Shown here: piece after piece, positions 1 through 6,350 of the stretch | Numbering within the stretch: the first letter of the stretch is position 1 | Layout: every line of letters begins with the position of its first letter | Assembly (NCBI GenBank): GCA_017461685.1 | Contig: JAFTXF010000131.1 | Location: forward strand, 1-8,746 | Direction: 5' to 3' | Origin: Lachnospiraceae bacterium | GTDB lineage: Bacteria; Bacillota; Clostridia; Lachnospirales; Lachnospiraceae | DNA length: 8,746 nt | The notes under the pieces: model-generated | Database searches by the model: none | What the model saw: only the letters and a program-made list of their open reading frames with translations | What the model was told of the DNA's origin: nothing | Translations under genes and position numbers: made by a program

Positions 1-560
1 ACCACGCCGCCTACTACAGTGGTGGTAAGCCACTCTACTACACTATTTATACCTACAAAAGCAACAAATAACATAAATGCATTGTCTACTGCTGTATTCA
101 GTCTCTGTAGATAATCTGTGTTCCAGAATAGGACTGTCAATATTCCTACAAACAATACAGTATTCAAAAAGGCTGTGAAAAAGCCTCCCACAAAATATGA
201 AACTGTTTTAGTCTTGTCGACCTTCATCAATGCTTTAAAGATATAACCTGCCAGCAAACCTTCCAAAATACGTGTCGGTACGCATACCAAGAAAGTAAAA
301 ACCGGATTAATGCTTAAAAGCATGGCACCGAAGGCGCTCATACCGAAGCACTGATAAAAACTGGTAAGTCCGAATACGGTGCCCAAAACTGCACCGGCTC
401 CCGGTCCAATAACCATTGCCCCAATGGAAACAACAATCGGAATCAGGGAAATCTCCAAACCGGGCGTCTTTAAGTAACCCAGCGGAGTGAATGCCATAAT
501 CAAAACAATGGCAATAAGTATGGCCATCTGTGCCATCTTGATTGTTTTTGTACTACGCAT
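1..560 (-). CDS. ECF transporter S component (substrate-binding membrane subunit), partial
   Basis: The reading frame opens at ATG 558-560 and runs off the left edge; 186 residues are visible with no stop. A strong AGGAGG site lies at 569-574, 8 nt before the ATG. The protein is very hydrophobic, with several predicted membrane helices. An AxxxA pattern (residues 13-17) lies in the first helix, as in S components that dock on the ECF T subunit. The stretch with VIGPGAGAVLG, GLTSFYQC and LLSINPVF is typical of the PF12822-type ECF S family in Clostridia. Such proteins bind a vitamin or related small molecule in the membrane and work with a shared EcfA-EcfA'-EcfT energising module, which is not in this window. 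The substrate cannot be read from the sequence; pantothenate is one possibility, but this is only a guess. No residue-level substrate motif was recognised. The gene appears to have its own promoter. Confidence 0.85.
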   Translation of the reverse strand, partial: MRSTKTIKMAQMAILIAIVLIMAFTPLGYLKTPGLEISLIPIVVSIGAMVIGPGAGAVLGTVFGLTSFYQCFGMSAFGAMLLSINPVFTFLVCVPTRILEGLLAGYIFKALMKVDKTKTVSYFVGGFFTAFLNTVLFVGILTVLFWNTDYLQRLNTAVDNAFMLFVAFVGINSVVEWLTTTVVGGV

Positions 561-585
561 ACAAAATTCCTCCTAAATATATATG

Positions 586-617
586 TTACTGTTTTTATCA
601 AAATATAAAATACAGTA
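586..617 (-). promoter_or_regulatory. Leader hairpin / operator-like dyad upstream of the ECF S component
   Basis: Read on the minus strand, TACTGT (612-617) pairs with ACAGTA (587-592). An inner TTTTAT/ATAAAA stem continues after a single bulged A, giving about 12 bp around a 6-nt ATTTTG loop. It overlaps the predicted transcription start and ends 12 nt before the Shine-Dalgarno. The symmetry is seen directly. Whether it is a repressor operator or an mRNA hairpin is inference; it does not resemble the BirA box. Confidence 0.4.
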
Positions 618-624
618 CATGGAT

Positions 625-653
625 ATTTTAGCATGCCAAAAATTACCTTGCAA
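625..653 (-). promoter_or_regulatory. Predicted sigma-A promoter of the ECF S component
   Basis: On the minus strand a -35 TTGCAA (648-653) is followed after 17 nt by a -10 TAAAAT (625-630, 5 of 6 consensus). This places the start near 618 and leaves a leader of about 57 nt before the ATG. The rest of the 575-790 gap is AT-rich; I see no gene and no clear terminator for the upstream regulator gene in it. Confidence 0.5.
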
Positions 654-790
654 TTGTTTTTACCATTGTTTTTTATTTAGTACGCGCATCCCTTTATATG
701 TATACTTCATATATATGCTTCAATATCTTCGAAAGTGCCTGACACACATGAAAATTGCATCTTTCATACCGTTTTTCCTGTTGTCCTCAC

Positions 791-1204
791 CTACTCAAAA
801 TTCTGCGTGAGCAAATCCTCCAAAGTCACACTGTCCAGATACTCACCGACTATCCGGTCCAGCTTCTGCCACATAGGCAAAGTCAGACACTCACCGGCCC
901 TGTCACAGCCGCCTTTGCTCTCCTCTAAGCAGCTGACAGGCGACAAATTGCTCTCTACTGCCCGCACAATAGCCCCCACACTGTACTGCGCTGTAGATTT
1001 GTTCAAACGGTAGCCTCCGCTTTTGCCACGGAGGCTGTCCAACAGCCCTGCCTTGCTCAAATTGGCAACGATAGCCTCCAAATACTTCATGGATATCTCC
1101 TGTCTGTCAGAGATTGCTTTTAAAGAAATATATTCCTCCTTAGGCTGACCTGCCAGGTCCAGCATCACACGCAGGGCATAGCGCCCCTTCGTTGAAATCA
1201 TCAT
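791..1204 (-). CDS. RrF2/IscR-family transcriptional regulator with three-cysteine motif
   Basis: A 137-residue protein of the Rrf2 winged-helix family. It has the family N-terminus ISTKGRYALRVMLDLA, a recognition-helix region around KAISDRQEISMKYLEAI, and the wing LRGKSGGYRL. Cysteines at residues 92, 100 and 106 (C-x7-C-x5-C) lie where IscR carries its [2Fe-2S] ligands (C-x5-C-x5-C), so an iron-sulfur or redox/nitrosative sensing role is plausible. CymR, the Bacillus cysteine-metabolism regulator of the same family, lacks these. The C-terminal YLDSVTLEDLL is also typical. I chose ATG 1202-1204 because AGAGGT lies 8 nt upstream and family members begin M(M)ISTKGRYAL; an in-frame TTG at 1226-1228 would add eight unconserved residues. 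It follows the 141-aa gene by 26 nt and is probably cotranscribed with it. Target genes are unknown; no isc/suf genes are in the window. Confidence 0.85.
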   Translation of the reverse strand: MMISTKGRYALRVMLDLAGQPKEEYISLKAISDRQEISMKYLEAIVANLSKAGLLDSLRGKSGGYRLNKSTAQYSVGAIVRAVESNLSPVSCLEESKGGCDRAGECLTLPMWQKLDRIVGEYLDSVTLEDLLTQNFE

Positions 1205-1230
1205 ATCTTCATACCTCTGCTGCCCCAAAA

Positions 1231-1656
1231 TTAAAATTCTGCAACTTCAAAAATCGGCTCCAAATCCTCGGTATCAGATGCCATAAAACCACCAAATGCA
1301 CTGTGCAGCTCCTGAAGCACCCGCCTTACGGATTCTTTATCCTTCGTATTGTAGTTCACCGCATACACTGCCTTCACACCCTTGTCTGCCAAAAAAGCCC
1401 GGTCCCCGGGTGCATCAAAGGTATCCATCATATTCTCAAAAATCAGACTGTCGGCAGACAGTACAATCTCCATTAAATCAAGCTCCGTCCAGATTTCCTT
1501 GGCTTCTTCTTCCACACTGTGAATCGCTTCTGAAAGCTCACGCACGGTCACCTCTGCAGGCACCATATAAAAATATTCCTCGATCACGCCTTTGTCGATA
1601 GCTGTTTTGGTCTGGATTTTGATATTTTTCTTTCCATTGTCTTTTTTAAATTTCAT
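1231..1656 (-). CDS. Conserved-looking hypothetical protein, 141 aa, upstream partner of the Rrf2 regulator
   Basis: I do not recognise a named family. The 141-residue product has a lysine-rich start (MKFKKDNGKKN) followed by an acidic body. It has no signal peptide, no membrane helix and only one type of regular feature: alternating helix-like acidic segments (EEEAKEIWTELDLMEIV) and strand-like ones (GVKAVYAVNYN). That suggests a small soluble alpha/beta cytoplasmic protein. The ATG at 1654-1656 has AAGG 10 nt upstream and a promoter with a perfect TATAAT at 1696-1701. It is the first gene of a two-gene unit with the Rrf2 regulator, so it may be linked to that regulator's signal or output; this is inference only. 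No cysteines are present, so it is unlikely to bind metal through thiols. Confidence 0.7.
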   Translation of the reverse strand: MKFKKDNGKKNIKIQTKTAIDKGVIEEYFYMVPAEVTVRELSEAIHSVEEEAKEIWTELDLMEIVLSADSLIFENMMDTFDAPGDRAFLADKGVKAVYAVNYNTKDKESVRRVLQELHSAFGGFMASDTEDLEPIFEVAEF

Positions 1657-1674
1657 AAATCGGGTACCTTTTCC

Positions 1675-1703
1675 TTGTAATTTTCTTATAAAACTATTAT
1701 AGT
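1675..1703 (+). promoter_or_regulatory. Predicted promoter of the shikimate-kinase-like gene
   Basis: TTGTAA (1675-1680), a 17-nt spacer and TATAGT (1698-1703) on the plus strand give a start near 1710 and a leader of about 63 nt. Its -10 overlaps the -10 of the oppositely directed promoter at 1696-1701. Confidence 0.5.
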
Positions 1704-1723
1704 AGAAATGTATTTTTTTGCAA
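1696..1723 (-). promoter_or_regulatory. Predicted promoter of the 141-aa gene and Rrf2 regulator
   Basis: On the minus strand, TTGCAA (1718-1723), a 16-nt spacer and a perfect TATAAT (1696-1701). The -10 sits inside the 11-bp dyad ACTATTATAGT (1693-1703), which also supplies the plus-strand -10. Confidence 0.55.
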
Positions 1724-1772
1724 GAATTTGTTTTGCATCAAGGATAAAATATACACCGGAGGAAGGGCCCAT

Positions 1773-2297
1773 ATGAAGCACACAAAACCAAACATCACAT
1801 TAATCGGCATGCCCGGTGTCGGCAAAAGCACTGTAGGCGTTATTCTGGCTAAAATTATCGGCTACGAATTCGTAGACTCCGACATCGTCATTCAGAAGCA
1901 GGAAGGCAAGCTTCTCAGAGAAATCATTGCAGACGTTGGCAGCATCGGCTTTTTGGAAATTGAAAACCGGGTACATGCGGAAATGGACGTGACGAACTCC
2001 ATTATTTCCCCGGGCGGCAGCATTTGCTATTGCACGCAGGGATTAGAGCATCTGCGGGATATTTCTACTATTGTATATCTGAAGCTGGATTATCCCAAGC
2101 TAAAACGCCGCCTTGGCAACCTGACCGCCAGAGGCGTAGTACTGAAAACCGGCCAGACCCTGCGCGACTTATACGAAGAGCGTACTCCTCTTTACGAGAA
2201 ATACGCTCATATTGTCATTGATGAATCAGGCTTAACTGTTGAAAAAACCATTAAAGCTGTCATGGAAGCCTTAGAGCTTCATGCCGACCAGCCTTAA
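1773..2297 (+). CDS. Shikimate-kinase-like P-loop kinase
   Basis: A 174-residue protein, the usual shikimate kinase length. Walker A is GMPGVGKST (residues 12-20). The DSD at 35-37 matches the metal/shikimate-binding acidic motif. The lid carries R120, and EERTPLYEKYA (R137) matches the conserved R-x-PLY-x-x-A block. Two hallmark sites differ. The arginine of the F-R-x-x-E motif is leucine (FLEIE, 60-64), and the GGG loop that contacts shikimate is PGGS (80-83). The fold and ATP chemistry look intact, so phosphorylation of a small hydroxylated substrate is likely. Whether that substrate is shikimate (aromatic amino acid pathway, cytoplasm) is uncertain, and related proteins are usually just called shikimate kinase. 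The ATG at 1773-1775 has GGAGG at 1758-1762, 10 nt upstream. An in-frame TTG at 1728-1730 is only about 20 nt after the predicted transcription start and is less credible. It is the only plus-strand gene here, and no other aro genes are present. Confidence 0.75.
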   Translation: MKHTKPNITLIGMPGVGKSTVGVILAKIIGYEFVDSDIVIQKQEGKLLREIIADVGSIGFLEIENRVHAEMDVTNSIISPGGSICYCTQGLEHLRDISTIVYLKLDYPKLKRRLGNLTARGVVLKTGQTLRDLYEERTPLYEKYAHIVIDESGLTVEKTIKAVMEALELHADQP

Positions 2298-2315
2298 TTT
2301 TCCGGCTTTGGTTTT
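2287..2315 (+). terminator. Weak possible terminator of the shikimate-kinase-like gene
   Basis: ACCAGCC (2287-2293) can pair with GGCT-tt-GGT (2304-2312), leaving a two-base bulge, followed by only a short T-run. It overlaps the stop codon. It is the only hairpin with trailing T residues in the convergent gap and is marginal. Confidence 0.25.
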
Positions 2316-2330
2316 ACTGATTTTAGTTTG

Positions 2331-2357
2331 TCGGCGTTCGTTTATCGGCGTTCGTTT
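2331..2357. repeat. 14-bp tandem duplication in the convergent gap
   Basis: TCGGCGTTCGTTT occurs at 2331-2343 and again at 2345-2357, separated by one A. The second copy ends exactly before the sigH stop codon (2358-2360). It looks like a recent slippage or duplication and carries no evident signal. Confidence 0.8.
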
Positions 2358-2975
2358 TCATACCTTCCATTTACCATAAATCTTACGTATCTTGCTTTTA
2401 AGCCGCTGAAAAGCATTGTCCGTGGCCTTTTCCGTACGTCCCAGAATAGCTGCGATTTCTCTGGTAGACATACCGATAAAATATAAGTCCAGGACCTGCT
2501 TTTCCAGATGACTTAGCTCTGCGGTAAGCATCTCCTCCAGCTGAGCCATGTTCTCCTTGTCAATCACCAATGTCTCCGGGCTTTCTATGGTCGTCATTTT
2601 GGTGATACGGTCTCTGGCTTCTTTATACTGCTCATCATCTGTTTCCGACAAAGACAAATAAGAATTTAACGGAGCATGCTTGTGCCTGTTAGATGCCTCG
2701 ATGGCTGTAAAAATCTGTCTGGATATGCACAGCTTGGCAAAGGTCTGAAAACTGGCGTCTCTGCCCGGGTCGTAATCTCTGATGGCCTTAAACAGGCCAA
2801 TCATGCCCTCCTGCAGCAAATCCTCGTGATCCGCCCCCAAAAGAAACATATTGCCGGCCTGACTGCGCACCAGATATTTGTACTTGTCCATCAAAAAATC
2901 CACGACTCCTTTGTCGCCGTCCATATATCTGGCAATCAGTTCTTCGTCGCTTAATTGTTTGTAAATGTCTTTCAT
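2358..2975 (-). CDS. sigH: RNA polymerase sigma factor SigH-type (sporulation/transition phase)
   Basis: A 205-residue sigma-70-family factor. It closely follows SigH (Spo0H) architecture. Region 2 (about 25-100) contains the core-binding segment DLLQEGMIGLFKAIRDYDP and the promoter-melting/-10 segment CISRQIFTAIEASNRHKHAPLNSYLSL. A short acidic linker follows. Region 4 (about 145-200) has the helix-turn-helix MSTREIAAILGRTEKATDNAFQ. SigH directs early sporulation and stationary-phase genes in Firmicutes, so this supports a spore-forming or SigH-retaining lineage. The ATG 2973-2975 lies one base after the rlmB stop, with AGAGG inside the rlmB end 10 nt upstream, so translation is probably coupled to rlmB. 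In Bacillus yacP lies between rlmB and sigH; it is missing here. A separate internal promoter is possible but I could not identify one. Confidence 0.93.
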   Translation of the reverse strand: MKDIYKQLSDEELIARYMDGDKGVVDFLMDKYKYLVRSQAGNMFLLGADHEDLLQEGMIGLFKAIRDYDPGRDASFQTFAKLCISRQIFTAIEASNRHKHAPLNSYLSLSETDDEQYKEARDRITKMTTIESPETLVIDKENMAQLEEMLTAELSHLEKQVLDLYFIGMSTREIAAILGRTEKATDNAFQRLKSKIRKIYGKWKV

Positions 2976-2976
2976 A

Positions 2977-3717
2977 TTACTGCAGCCTCTGTCTCACAAT
3001 CTCATAGGCCAGCACGCCCGCTGCCACAGAAGCATTCAGAGAGTCTATATCGCCCTTCATCGGAATGGAAGCAATCATGTCACAATTCTCCTTTACCAGG
3101 CGACTGACACCATCTCCTTCATTACCGATAACCAGGCCGATAGGTCCCTTCAAATTCAGCTTGTACATCTCTGTGCCACCCATATCCGCGCATACGAACC
3201 ATAGGCCTCTGTCTTTTAATTCCTGAATGGTCTTGGTAATATTGGTCACCTTTACAACCGGTGTAAAATTGAGTGCGCCCGCAGAGGTACGTGCCACTGT
3301 AGCGGTGAGCCCTACTGCTCTGTTCTTGGGAATAATCACACCGTGGGCACCTGCCAGATTGGCAGTACGGATAATGGCGCCCAGGTTGTGTGGGTCCTCA
3401 ATATTATCCAAAATAAGGATGAATGGGTCCTCGCCCTTTTCTCTGGCTTTGTCAAAAATATCCTCCAGCTCCGCATACTCGTAAGCTGCCGCATAAGCAA
3501 TCACACCTTGATGCTTGCCGGTTTCGGACATCTGATCCAGTCTTTCCTTGGTGACGTATTTAATCATGACGTCTTTTTTCTTGGCTTCTCTCTTTATAGT
3601 AGAAACGGGGCCATCCTGACAGCCGTCCAAAATAAAAATCTTGTCGATAGGCTTACCTGCGCGAAAAGCCTCGATTACGGCATTTCTGCCCTCTATGGTA
3701 AATTCTGTGTATCCCAT
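2977..3717 (-). CDS. rlmB: 23S rRNA (guanosine-2251)-2'-O-methyltransferase RlmB
   Basis: A 246-residue SpoU/TrmH-family (SPOUT, trefoil-knot) methyltransferase. An N-terminal substrate-binding domain (about 3-77) starts with FTIEGRNAVIEAFRAG. The catalytic domain shows motif 1 with NLGAIIRTA (111-119), motif 2 GLVIGNEGDGV (194-204), and motif 3 SIPMKGDIDSLNASVA (217-232), whose SLNAS contributes to S-adenosylmethionine binding. By family, it methylates the 2'-oxygen of a guanosine in the peptidyl-transferase P-loop of 23S rRNA; the exact position is inferred from homologs. Length is normal. ATG 3715-3717 has GTGAGGA just upstream. It follows mrnC in the T-box operon across a 71-nt gap holding a strong hairpin, and is one base ahead of sigH. 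Confidence 0.92.
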   Translation of the reverse strand: MGYTEFTIEGRNAVIEAFRAGKPIDKIFILDGCQDGPVSTIKREAKKKDVMIKYVTKERLDQMSETGKHQGVIAYAAAYEYAELEDIFDKAREKGEDPFILILDNIEDPHNLGAIIRTANLAGAHGVIIPKNRAVGLTATVARTSAGALNFTPVVKVTNITKTIQELKDRGLWFVCADMGGTEMYKLNLKGPIGLVIGNEGDGVSRLVKENCDMIASIPMKGDIDSLNASVAAGVLAYEIVRQRLQ

Positions 3718-3735
3718 ATTTCCTCACTTTCCGGT

Positions 3736-3776
3736 TGGCACGAAACTCTGGGACTGCAGCCTGGAGTTTCGTGCCA
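3736..3776 (-). other. Intercistronic 13-bp perfect hairpin between mrnC and rlmB
   Basis: TGGCACGAAACTC (3736-3748) and its exact complement GAGTTTCGTGCCA (3764-3776) flank a 15-nt loop that contains the palindrome CTGCAG. It starts 12 nt after the mrnC stop. The transcript continues with an A/G-rich stretch on the 3' side, so there is no U-tract and it is not an intrinsic terminator. It could be an RNase III or Mini-III cleavage site, an mRNA stability element, or one copy of a dispersed repeat. Confidence 0.85.
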
Positions 3777-3788
3777 CCTATATTCACT

Positions 3789-4253
3789 TTACAACGTCAG
3801 GTCCGTGTACGAAATCCCGGCTTGGGTCAGCTCCAGAATGCGTTCCATCTGGCCGGTAATATACAGGTAACCCAGCAATGCTTCAAAACCGGTAGCTTTG
3901 CGGTAGGCCGCTACAGATGCATTCTTGGCTACAGTGTGGGACTTGGTATTGCGTCCTCTTTTGTACACTGCCTTTTCTTCCTCGGTCAACATATCATTAT
4001 CCAAAAGCCCCTGTATGATCACCGCCTGCGTCTCGGCTTTTACGAAACGGGTGGTTTTCTTGTGCAGATCATTTACCTGCTTGTGGCTTCGCAACACCAC
4101 TACGGAGCGGATTACCAAGTCAAATACGCAGTCTCCGATGTAGGCCAAAGTCAGGGCGCTGAAGCTTCGGTAGTCCTGCTTTTCTAACCGGAAGGCATGC
4201 ATAATTTGCTGTAAATCCGACATATTTGTCAGAGTCTTTACGCTCTCTTCCAT
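3789..4253 (-). CDS. mrnC: Mini-ribonuclease III (Mini-III)
   Basis: A 154-residue RNase III catalytic domain without a double-stranded-RNA-binding domain, as in the Firmicutes Mini-III that matures 23S rRNA. The first catalytic block is LAYIGDCVFDLVIR (D41) and the second is GFEALLGYLYI (E124); both metal-binding acidic residues are present. The basic segment YKRGRNTKSHTVAK (97-110) is family-typical. The start ATG 4251-4253 lies inside the end of cysS (16-nt overlap) and has AGAGGG 6 nt upstream. An internal ATG at 4221-4223 would suit shorter homologs but has no clear ribosome site. Coupling to cysS and placement ahead of rlmB put two 23S rRNA maturation enzymes under the same cysteine-responsive leader. 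It probably acts in the cytoplasm on pre-50S particles, with ribosomal protein L3 as stimulator in Bacillus. Confidence 0.93.
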   Translation of the reverse strand: MEESVKTLTNMSDLQQIMHAFRLEKQDYRSFSALTLAYIGDCVFDLVIRSVVVLRSHKQVNDLHKKTTRFVKAETQAVIIQGLLDNDMLTEEEKAVYKRGRNTKSHTVAKNASVAAYRKATGFEALLGYLYITGQMERILELTQAGISYTDLTL

Positions 4254-5644
4254 TTTACGCCCTCTCTGGTATCCTCTAACACGATACCCTTTTCTAAAAG
4301 TTCGTTACGGATAGCGTCTGCCAGCGCAAAATCCTTTGCCTTCTTGGCAGCCTTGCGCTCTTCAATCTTTTCCAAAACATAAGCTTCCAGTTCTGCATCC
4401 ACATCGCTTACTGCTTCCTGTGCTTCTTCCTTTAAAAGATCCAGACTGAGTACATAGTCGAAGCTTTCGATAACGGCACGCTTGGTAGCATCATTTAGGT
4501 CACTCTTTAACACATCATATAATAAGGTCACACCCATGGAAGTATTGACATCATTACCTACGGCCTCCACAAATTTTGCCTTGTAGTCTGCTACTGCCCG
4601 CTCATCAACGACACCGTCTTTTTCCAGACCTGCAATACGCTTTTTCAGCTTTTTGTAGGTGCCTGCTGCCTGGTCCAATGCCTCGTAAGAAAATACCAGC
4701 GGCTTTCTATAGTGAGACTGTAAACAGAACAATCTATATGCCAGCGGGTCATAACCCTTCTGTTCCAATAAAGACACGGTAAGGAATTCGCCCTTGGACT
4801 TGCTCATCTTACCGGACTGGTCATTTAAATGATGCACATGGAACCAGTAATTACACCACTTATGTCCCAGATATGCCTCGCTCTGGGCAATTTCATTGGT
4901 GTGATGTGGGAACATATTGTCAATGCCGCCGCAGTGAATATCCATATATTCGCCCAAATGCTTCATGCTGATGCAGGAGCATTCAATGTGCCAGCCAGGA
5001 TAACCTACGCCCCATGGGCTATCCCATTTCAGGGCCTGATCCTCAAATTTAGACTTGGTAAACCACAATACAAAGTCATTTTTATTTTTCTTATTTAAGT
5101 CCTCGGTTACATCATCACGTACGCCAACCATTAAATCCTCTTCGTTATGATTACCGAACACGTAATATTCCTTCAGCTTTGAAGTATCAAAATAAATATT
5201 TTCGCCTGCCTGATAAGCATAGCCCTTCTCTAAAAGCACCTGAATCATCTCGATAAAACCGTCAATGCAATTGGTTGCAGGCTCAACCACATCCGGAGTC
5301 TTAATATTTAACTTGGCACAATCAGAGAAGAAAGCATCCGTATAGAACTTTGCAATTTCCATAACGGTTTTATTTTCTCTTTTGGCACCCTTTAACATCT
5401 TATCCTCACCGCTGTCCGCATCAGAAGAAAGATGACCCACATCGGTAATATTCATAACGCGCTTTACATCGTAGCCGGAATAACGGAACACCTTCTCCAG
5501 CACATCCTCCATAATGTAACTTCTCAAGTTACCGATATGTGCAAAATGATATACGGTAGGTCCGCAAGTGTACATATTTACCTTGCCCTCTACGTTAGGT
5601 ACAAATTCTTCTACATTTCTTGTAAGTGTATTAAAAAGTTTCAT
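4238..5644 (-). CDS. cysS: Cysteinyl-tRNA synthetase
   Basis: A 468-residue class I aminoacyl-tRNA synthetase that charges tRNA-Cys with cysteine. The HIGH signature is HIGN (36-39) and KMSKS is exact at 279-283. Zinc ligands match the family: C27 in TCGPTVY, C222 in WHIECSC, and H247 and E251 in FPHHTNEIAQSE. The C-terminal anticodon-binding helical domain ends with the family-typical AKKAKDFALADAIRNELLEKGIVLEDT block. Length is normal and nothing appears broken. ATG 5642-5644 has GAGGAG 7-8 nt upstream, 15 nt after the cysE stop. It lies second in the T-box operon, so uncharged tRNA-Cys should raise synthesis of the enzyme that charges it. Confidence 0.97.
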   Translation of the reverse strand: MKLFNTLTRNVEEFVPNVEGKVNMYTCGPTVYHFAHIGNLRSYIMEDVLEKVFRYSGYDVKRVMNITDVGHLSSDADSGEDKMLKGAKRENKTVMEIAKFYTDAFFSDCAKLNIKTPDVVEPATNCIDGFIEMIQVLLEKGYAYQAGENIYFDTSKLKEYYVFGNHNEEDLMVGVRDDVTEDLNKKNKNDFVLWFTKSKFEDQALKWDSPWGVGYPGWHIECSCISMKHLGEYMDIHCGGIDNMFPHHTNEIAQSEAYLGHKWCNYWFHVHHLNDQSGKMSKSKGEFLTVSLLEQKGYDPLAYRLFCLQSHYRKPLVFSYEALDQAAGTYKKLKKRIAGLEKDGVVDERAVADYKAKFVEAVGNDVNTSMGVTLLYDVLKSDLNDATKRAVIESFDYVLSLDLLKEEAQEAVSDVDAELEAYVLEKIEERKAAKKAKDFALADAIRNELLEKGIVLEDTREGVKWKRA

Positions 5645-5659
5645 CTCGTTTCTCCTCTC

Positions 5660-6331
5660 TTATTTCACCATTTCTGCCAGCTTCTGCACCATCTGCTCCA
5701 GTTCCTGCACACGCTGCTCCATGGTATCCTTATTCTGTTTCAGGCTATTGATTTCCTCTTTAATCGGGTCAGGTAAATCCACATGGTTTAACTCTGCACT
5801 CGGGCAGGAAATATTGTTGCGCTTCACAATGCGTCCCGGCACGCCTACAACCGTGCAATTGGAAGGCACCGGAGAAAGCACCACGCTTCCTGCACCGATT
5901 TTACTGTTATCTCCGATTTCAAAAGAGCCTAACACCTTGGCACCTGCACTGATCATGACGTTATTGCCAATGGTAGGATGTCGCTTACCGTGCTCCTTTC
6001 CATTACCGCCCAGGGTAACCCCCTGATACATAGTAACATTATCGCCTACAATGGCAGTTTCACCAATCACCACGCCATGACCGTGGTCGATAAAAAGCCC
6101 CCGTCCAATCTGCGCACCCGGATGTATCTCTATGCCGGTCTTTCTGGCACTGCGCTGAGATAGAAACCTGGCCAGAAAGAAATGTCCATTTACATATAGC
6201 TTATGTGCAACCCTGTAATTCATAATCGCCCGAAAGGAAGGATACAAAAAAACCTCCCAGTCGGAATGCATGGCAGGGTCTCTTTCTTTGATGATAGCAA
6301 TCTCCTCTTTGACTCTACTGATTACACCCAT
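5660..6331 (-). CDS. cysE: Serine O-acetyltransferase (cysteine biosynthesis)
   Basis: A 223-residue acetyltransferase that uses acetyl-CoA and L-serine to make O-acetylserine, the precursor for cysteine synthase. An N-terminal helical part (ERDPAMHSDWEVFLYPSF, 16-33) leads into a left-handed beta helix of hexapeptide repeats (about 68-165). The catalytic dyad region IDHGHG (D82, H83), TLGGNGKEHGKRHP (H118) and AGVP-like GVPGRIV are present. After the beta helix, residues 190-222 form a likely coiled coil (KEEINSLKQNKDTMEQ onward), which may affect oligomerisation. ATG 6329-6331 is chosen because AAGGAG lies 6-7 nt upstream and homologs start near MGVISRVKEEI. The frame is open for 27 more codons upstream, but these are the T-box terminator read as protein. 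First gene of the operon; cysteine supply is thus sensed through tRNA-Cys charging. Confidence 0.95.
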   Translation of the reverse strand: MGVISRVKEEIAIIKERDPAMHSDWEVFLYPSFRAIMNYRVAHKLYVNGHFFLARFLSQRSARKTGIEIHPGAQIGRGLFIDHGHGVVIGETAIVGDNVTMYQGVTLGGNGKEHGKRHPTIGNNVMISAGAKVLGSFEIGDNSKIGAGSVVLSPVPSNCTVVGVPGRIVKRNNISCPSAELNHVDLPDPIKEEINSLKQNKDTMEQRVQELEQMVQKLAEMVK

Positions 6332-6350
6332 ACTACTCTCCTTATTGCGC

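Noticed and set aside
583..1013. Two plus-strand frames in the AT-rich gap and over the Rrf2 gene
   Set aside because: Cysteine/phenylalanine-rich translations with no ribosome site, antisense to the ECF leader and the Rrf2 regulator.
1693..1703. ACTATTATAGT dyad as a proven Rrf2 operator
   Set aside because: It is fully explained by two overlapping -10 boxes; operator function is only a possibility.
3736..3776. Intrinsic terminator between mrnC and rlmB
   Set aside because: No T-tract follows the stem on either strand.
4829..6026. Several plus-strand frames opposite cysS and cysE
   Set aside because: They are antisense shadows of strongly conserved genes.
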